NCBI GenBank assembly: GCA_035527895.1
Contig: DATKZQ010000199.1
Span: 38,610-102,609 of the forward strand
Length of the DNA stretch: 64,000 nt
Reading direction: 5' to 3'
Origin: JADFWK01 sp035527895
Lineage (GTDB): Bacteria > Desulfobacterota > DSM-4660 > Desulfatiglandales > B25-G16
Shown: positions 62,636 to 64,000 of the stretch, one piece after another
How the letters are laid out: the number at the start of each line of letters is the position of its first letter
How positions within the stretch are numbered: position 1 is the first letter of the stretch
The notes under the pieces: generated by a model
Told to the model about the DNA's origin: nothing
Database searches by the model: none
Seen by the model: only the letters and a program-made list of their open reading frames with translations
Program-made: the position numbers and the translations under genes

Positions 62636-63574
62636 ATGTCGAAGTTTAGATTGTTGAGCTACGCTAGGCCCGATGGGTCTTCCCGGGCGGGATTATTGGT
62701 CGAGGACCGCGTATTTGATTTAGCAATGGCGCTAGAGGCCGCAGGCCTGAGATGTAATTTTCAATCAAGTTCGGTTTTTTCCGTGCTCAACGCCTGGGAC
62801 CTGGCTCATCCCCAAATCGACAATGTGGTGTCAAAAATCATTGCCGGGCCCATCGACTTTTGGGGACCACTTGGCCAACCATTGAAGAAGGTTAAACTCC
62901 TCGCGCCGGTTCTCTATCCCGGCGTGCTTTACTGTGCGGGTGCGAACTACCGCGACCACGTCATTGAGATGACCGGGAAGGAACCAGCGAAGAACTATAA
63001 GGAGCCGTTCTTCTTCCTGAAAACCGTGGCGGGCACGATTATAGGACCTGATCAGGAAATCCGATTGCCGCCTTATTCATCGAAGGTCGATTGGGAAGCG
63101 GAAATCGCTATGGTGATCGGACGCGCCGCGAAAAAAGTCCCCGTGGACAGGGCAATGGACCATATCGCCGGATTCACTATCATGAATGACTTGTCCGCGC
63201 GGGATTTGAGCAAACGCGACGACGTGCCGTTCGTATTTGACTGGATTGGTCAGAAATGCTTTGATACTGCGGCCCCCATGGGCCCATGGATCACGCCGTC
63301 GGATGCGATAGCCGACCCAGACAATATGGATATCAAGCTGTGGGTCAATGATGAATTGAAGCAGAATTCAAACAGCAGGCAAATGATCTTTAAATTTAAT
63401 GAACAGATCGCCTATCTCAGCAGTCGTGTGACCCTGAATCCGGGTGACATAATAGCAACGGGGACACCTGCCGGTTGTGGGATGTCCCGTGGTGTGTTTC
63501 TTGAGCCAGGCGACCAGATCCGGATCGTCGTGAGCGGTTTGGGGGAACTACGTAACCCCGTGGTTGCGGAATGA
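62636..63574 (+). CDS. Fumarylacetoacetate-hydrolase-family protein
   Basis: A 312-residue FAH-fold enzyme. YCAGANYRDHVIEMTG, the metal ligands of VDWEAEIAMVIG (Glu-x-Glu) and NDLSARDL (Asp), and GDIIATGTPAGCGMSRGVFLEPGD are complete. FAH-family members hydrolyse or decarboxylate diketo acids, or tautomerise oxaloacetate-like acids. ATG 62636 follows AAGGAAG. In this island it could act on a 1,3-diketo or oxo acid from ring opening, but the substrate is unproven. Confidence 0.9.
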   Translation: MSKFRLLSYARPDGSSRAGLLVEDRVFDLAMALEAAGLRCNFQSSSVFSVLNAWDLAHPQIDNVVSKIIAGPIDFWGPLGQPLKKVKLLAPVLYPGVLYCAGANYRDHVIEMTGKEPAKNYKEPFFFLKTVAGTIIGPDQEIRLPPYSSKVDWEAEIAMVIGRAAKKVPVDRAMDHIAGFTIMNDLSARDLSKRDDVPFVFDWIGQKCFDTAAPMGPWITPSDAIADPDNMDIKLWVNDELKQNSNSRQMIFKFNEQIAYLSSRVTLNPGDIIATGTPAGCGMSRGVFLEPGDQIRIVVSGLGELRNPVVAE

Positions 63575-63793
63575 AACGACCGTATTATTGATGATCTGGC
63601 AATGTCTCTCCTACGTATGCGGCGAGAGTCATACAAAGGAAGATGCAATATGAAGCTCATAACTTATCAGCAATTGTGGCTAGTCGTCCTACGATATTAT
63701 TTCGGCACTTGCAGGTTGTGTCGATGAAGACTGTCTGTCGCCAGTTCTATTGAGGTTCAACCGTCGGCAGAAGCTAAGGAGATCTGGTAAAAA

Positions 63794-63807
63794 ACTGAAC
63801 GTTCAGT
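63794..63807 (+). promoter_or_regulatory. 14-bp perfect palindrome before the DapA-family gene
   Basis: ACTGAACGTTCAGT lies 16 bases before ATG 63824. Its form recalls operators of TetR-type regulators. A palindrome of this size can arise by chance a few times per window, so this is tentative. Confidence 0.35.
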
Positions 63808-63823
63808 AGATGAGGATAAGACA

Positions 63824-64000
63824 ATGGTAGACTATGGAAACAAATACGACAGGCTGTACGTGGCGATGGTAACCCCGCATAAGGACAATACCGATGAGCC
63901 TGACGAGGCCCAGCTGCGGAAGTTCCTGCAGTTCTTTTTGCAGCCGCAGTATGTGGATGCCGGTATCGGGATAGTAATCAACCCGGAGGCTGGAGAGATA
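63824..64000 (+). CDS. DapA/NAL-family aldolase, 3' end outside the window
   Basis: The first 59 codons of a gene running off the right edge. RLYVAMVTPHKDNTDEPDEA and the spacing to GIGIVINPEAGE resemble the N-terminus of dihydrodipicolinate synthase / N-acetylneuraminate lyase family proteins (MVTPF-KD, then GTTGE). They form or cleave bonds at pyruvate-like Schiff bases; the catalytic Lys is beyond the edge. GAGGATAAG precedes ATG 63824. It could be a hydratase-aldolase of the local catabolic pathway. Confidence 0.65.
   Translation, partial: MVDYGNKYDRLYVAMVTPHKDNTDEPDEAQLRKFLQFFLQPQYVDAGIGIVINPEAGEI

Overview
The window looks like chromosomal DNA of a strict anaerobe, most likely a deltaproteobacterium (Desulfobacterota) or a close relative. 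The reasons are two tungsten-type aldehyde:ferredoxin oxidoreductases (AOR), several molybdopterin enzymes, many small [4Fe-4S] proteins, TRAP and branched-chain-type (LIV) uptake systems, and the absence of any oxygenase. Placement comes from gene content alone. I see no rRNA, tRNA, CRISPR array or intact insertion sequence.

Layout. (1) 1-3.4 kb (+): two tetratricopeptide-repeat (TPR) proteins sharing a C-terminal module. (2) 3.8-5.0 kb: a RidA-family gene on the minus strand, then a gene-free stretch with nested palindromic repeats. (3) 5.0-17.7 kb (+): an IclR regulator, then cyclase, cupin, SDR, 3-hydroxyacyl-CoA-dehydrogenase-like enzyme, BKACE enzyme and two complete pyrogallol-phloroglucinol transhydroxylase-type alpha/beta pairs. 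This matches the anaerobic phloroglucinol route step by step: transhydroxylase, phloroglucinol reductase (SDR), dihydrophloroglucinol cyclohydrolase (cyclase), 3-hydroxy-5-oxohexanoate dehydrogenase, triacetate acetoacetate-lyase (BKACE). (4) 18.0-23.0 kb (-): a membrane-bound molybdopterin oxidoreductase (catalytic, FeS, NrfD) with its TorD-like chaperone. (5) 23.4-30.6 kb (-): gene fragments, a TRAP transporter, three amidohydrolase-2 enzymes (two of gamma-resorcylate-decarboxylase type) and a MoaD-like protein. (6) 30.7-45.7 kb (-): a PhlG-like (diacetylphloroglucinol hydrolase family) protein, an isochorismatase-type hydrolase, two AORs, a LIV transporter with two Tat-exported binding proteins, a glyoxalase-fold protein and a 3-hydroxyisobutyrate-dehydrogenase-type enzyme. 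(7) 46.2-54.0 kb (-): ferredoxin, flavoprotein, atypical M24 protein and a four-gene 2-oxoacid/acetoin dehydrogenase complex behind a sigma-54 promoter. (8) 54.8-64 kb (+): a molybdenum hydroxylase whose FAD subunit is frameshifted, a second TRAP system, a dihydroorotate-dehydrogenase remnant, an FAH-family hydrolase and the start of a DapA-family gene.

How it may work together (inference). TRAP and LIV systems import aromatic or carboxylate substrates. Decarboxylases, the molybdenum hydroxylase, AORs and PhlG-like hydrolase convert them to polyhydroxybenzenes. The transhydroxylases then channel these to phloroglucinol, and the reductase-cyclohydrolase-dehydrogenase-BKACE series opens and cleaves the ring to acetoacetate units. 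The window reads as a polyphenol-catabolism island.

The minus-strand half carries several decayed duplicates (AOR 3' end, MoaD, M24 3' end, amidohydrolase middle, ferredoxin), pointing to repeated duplication and loss.
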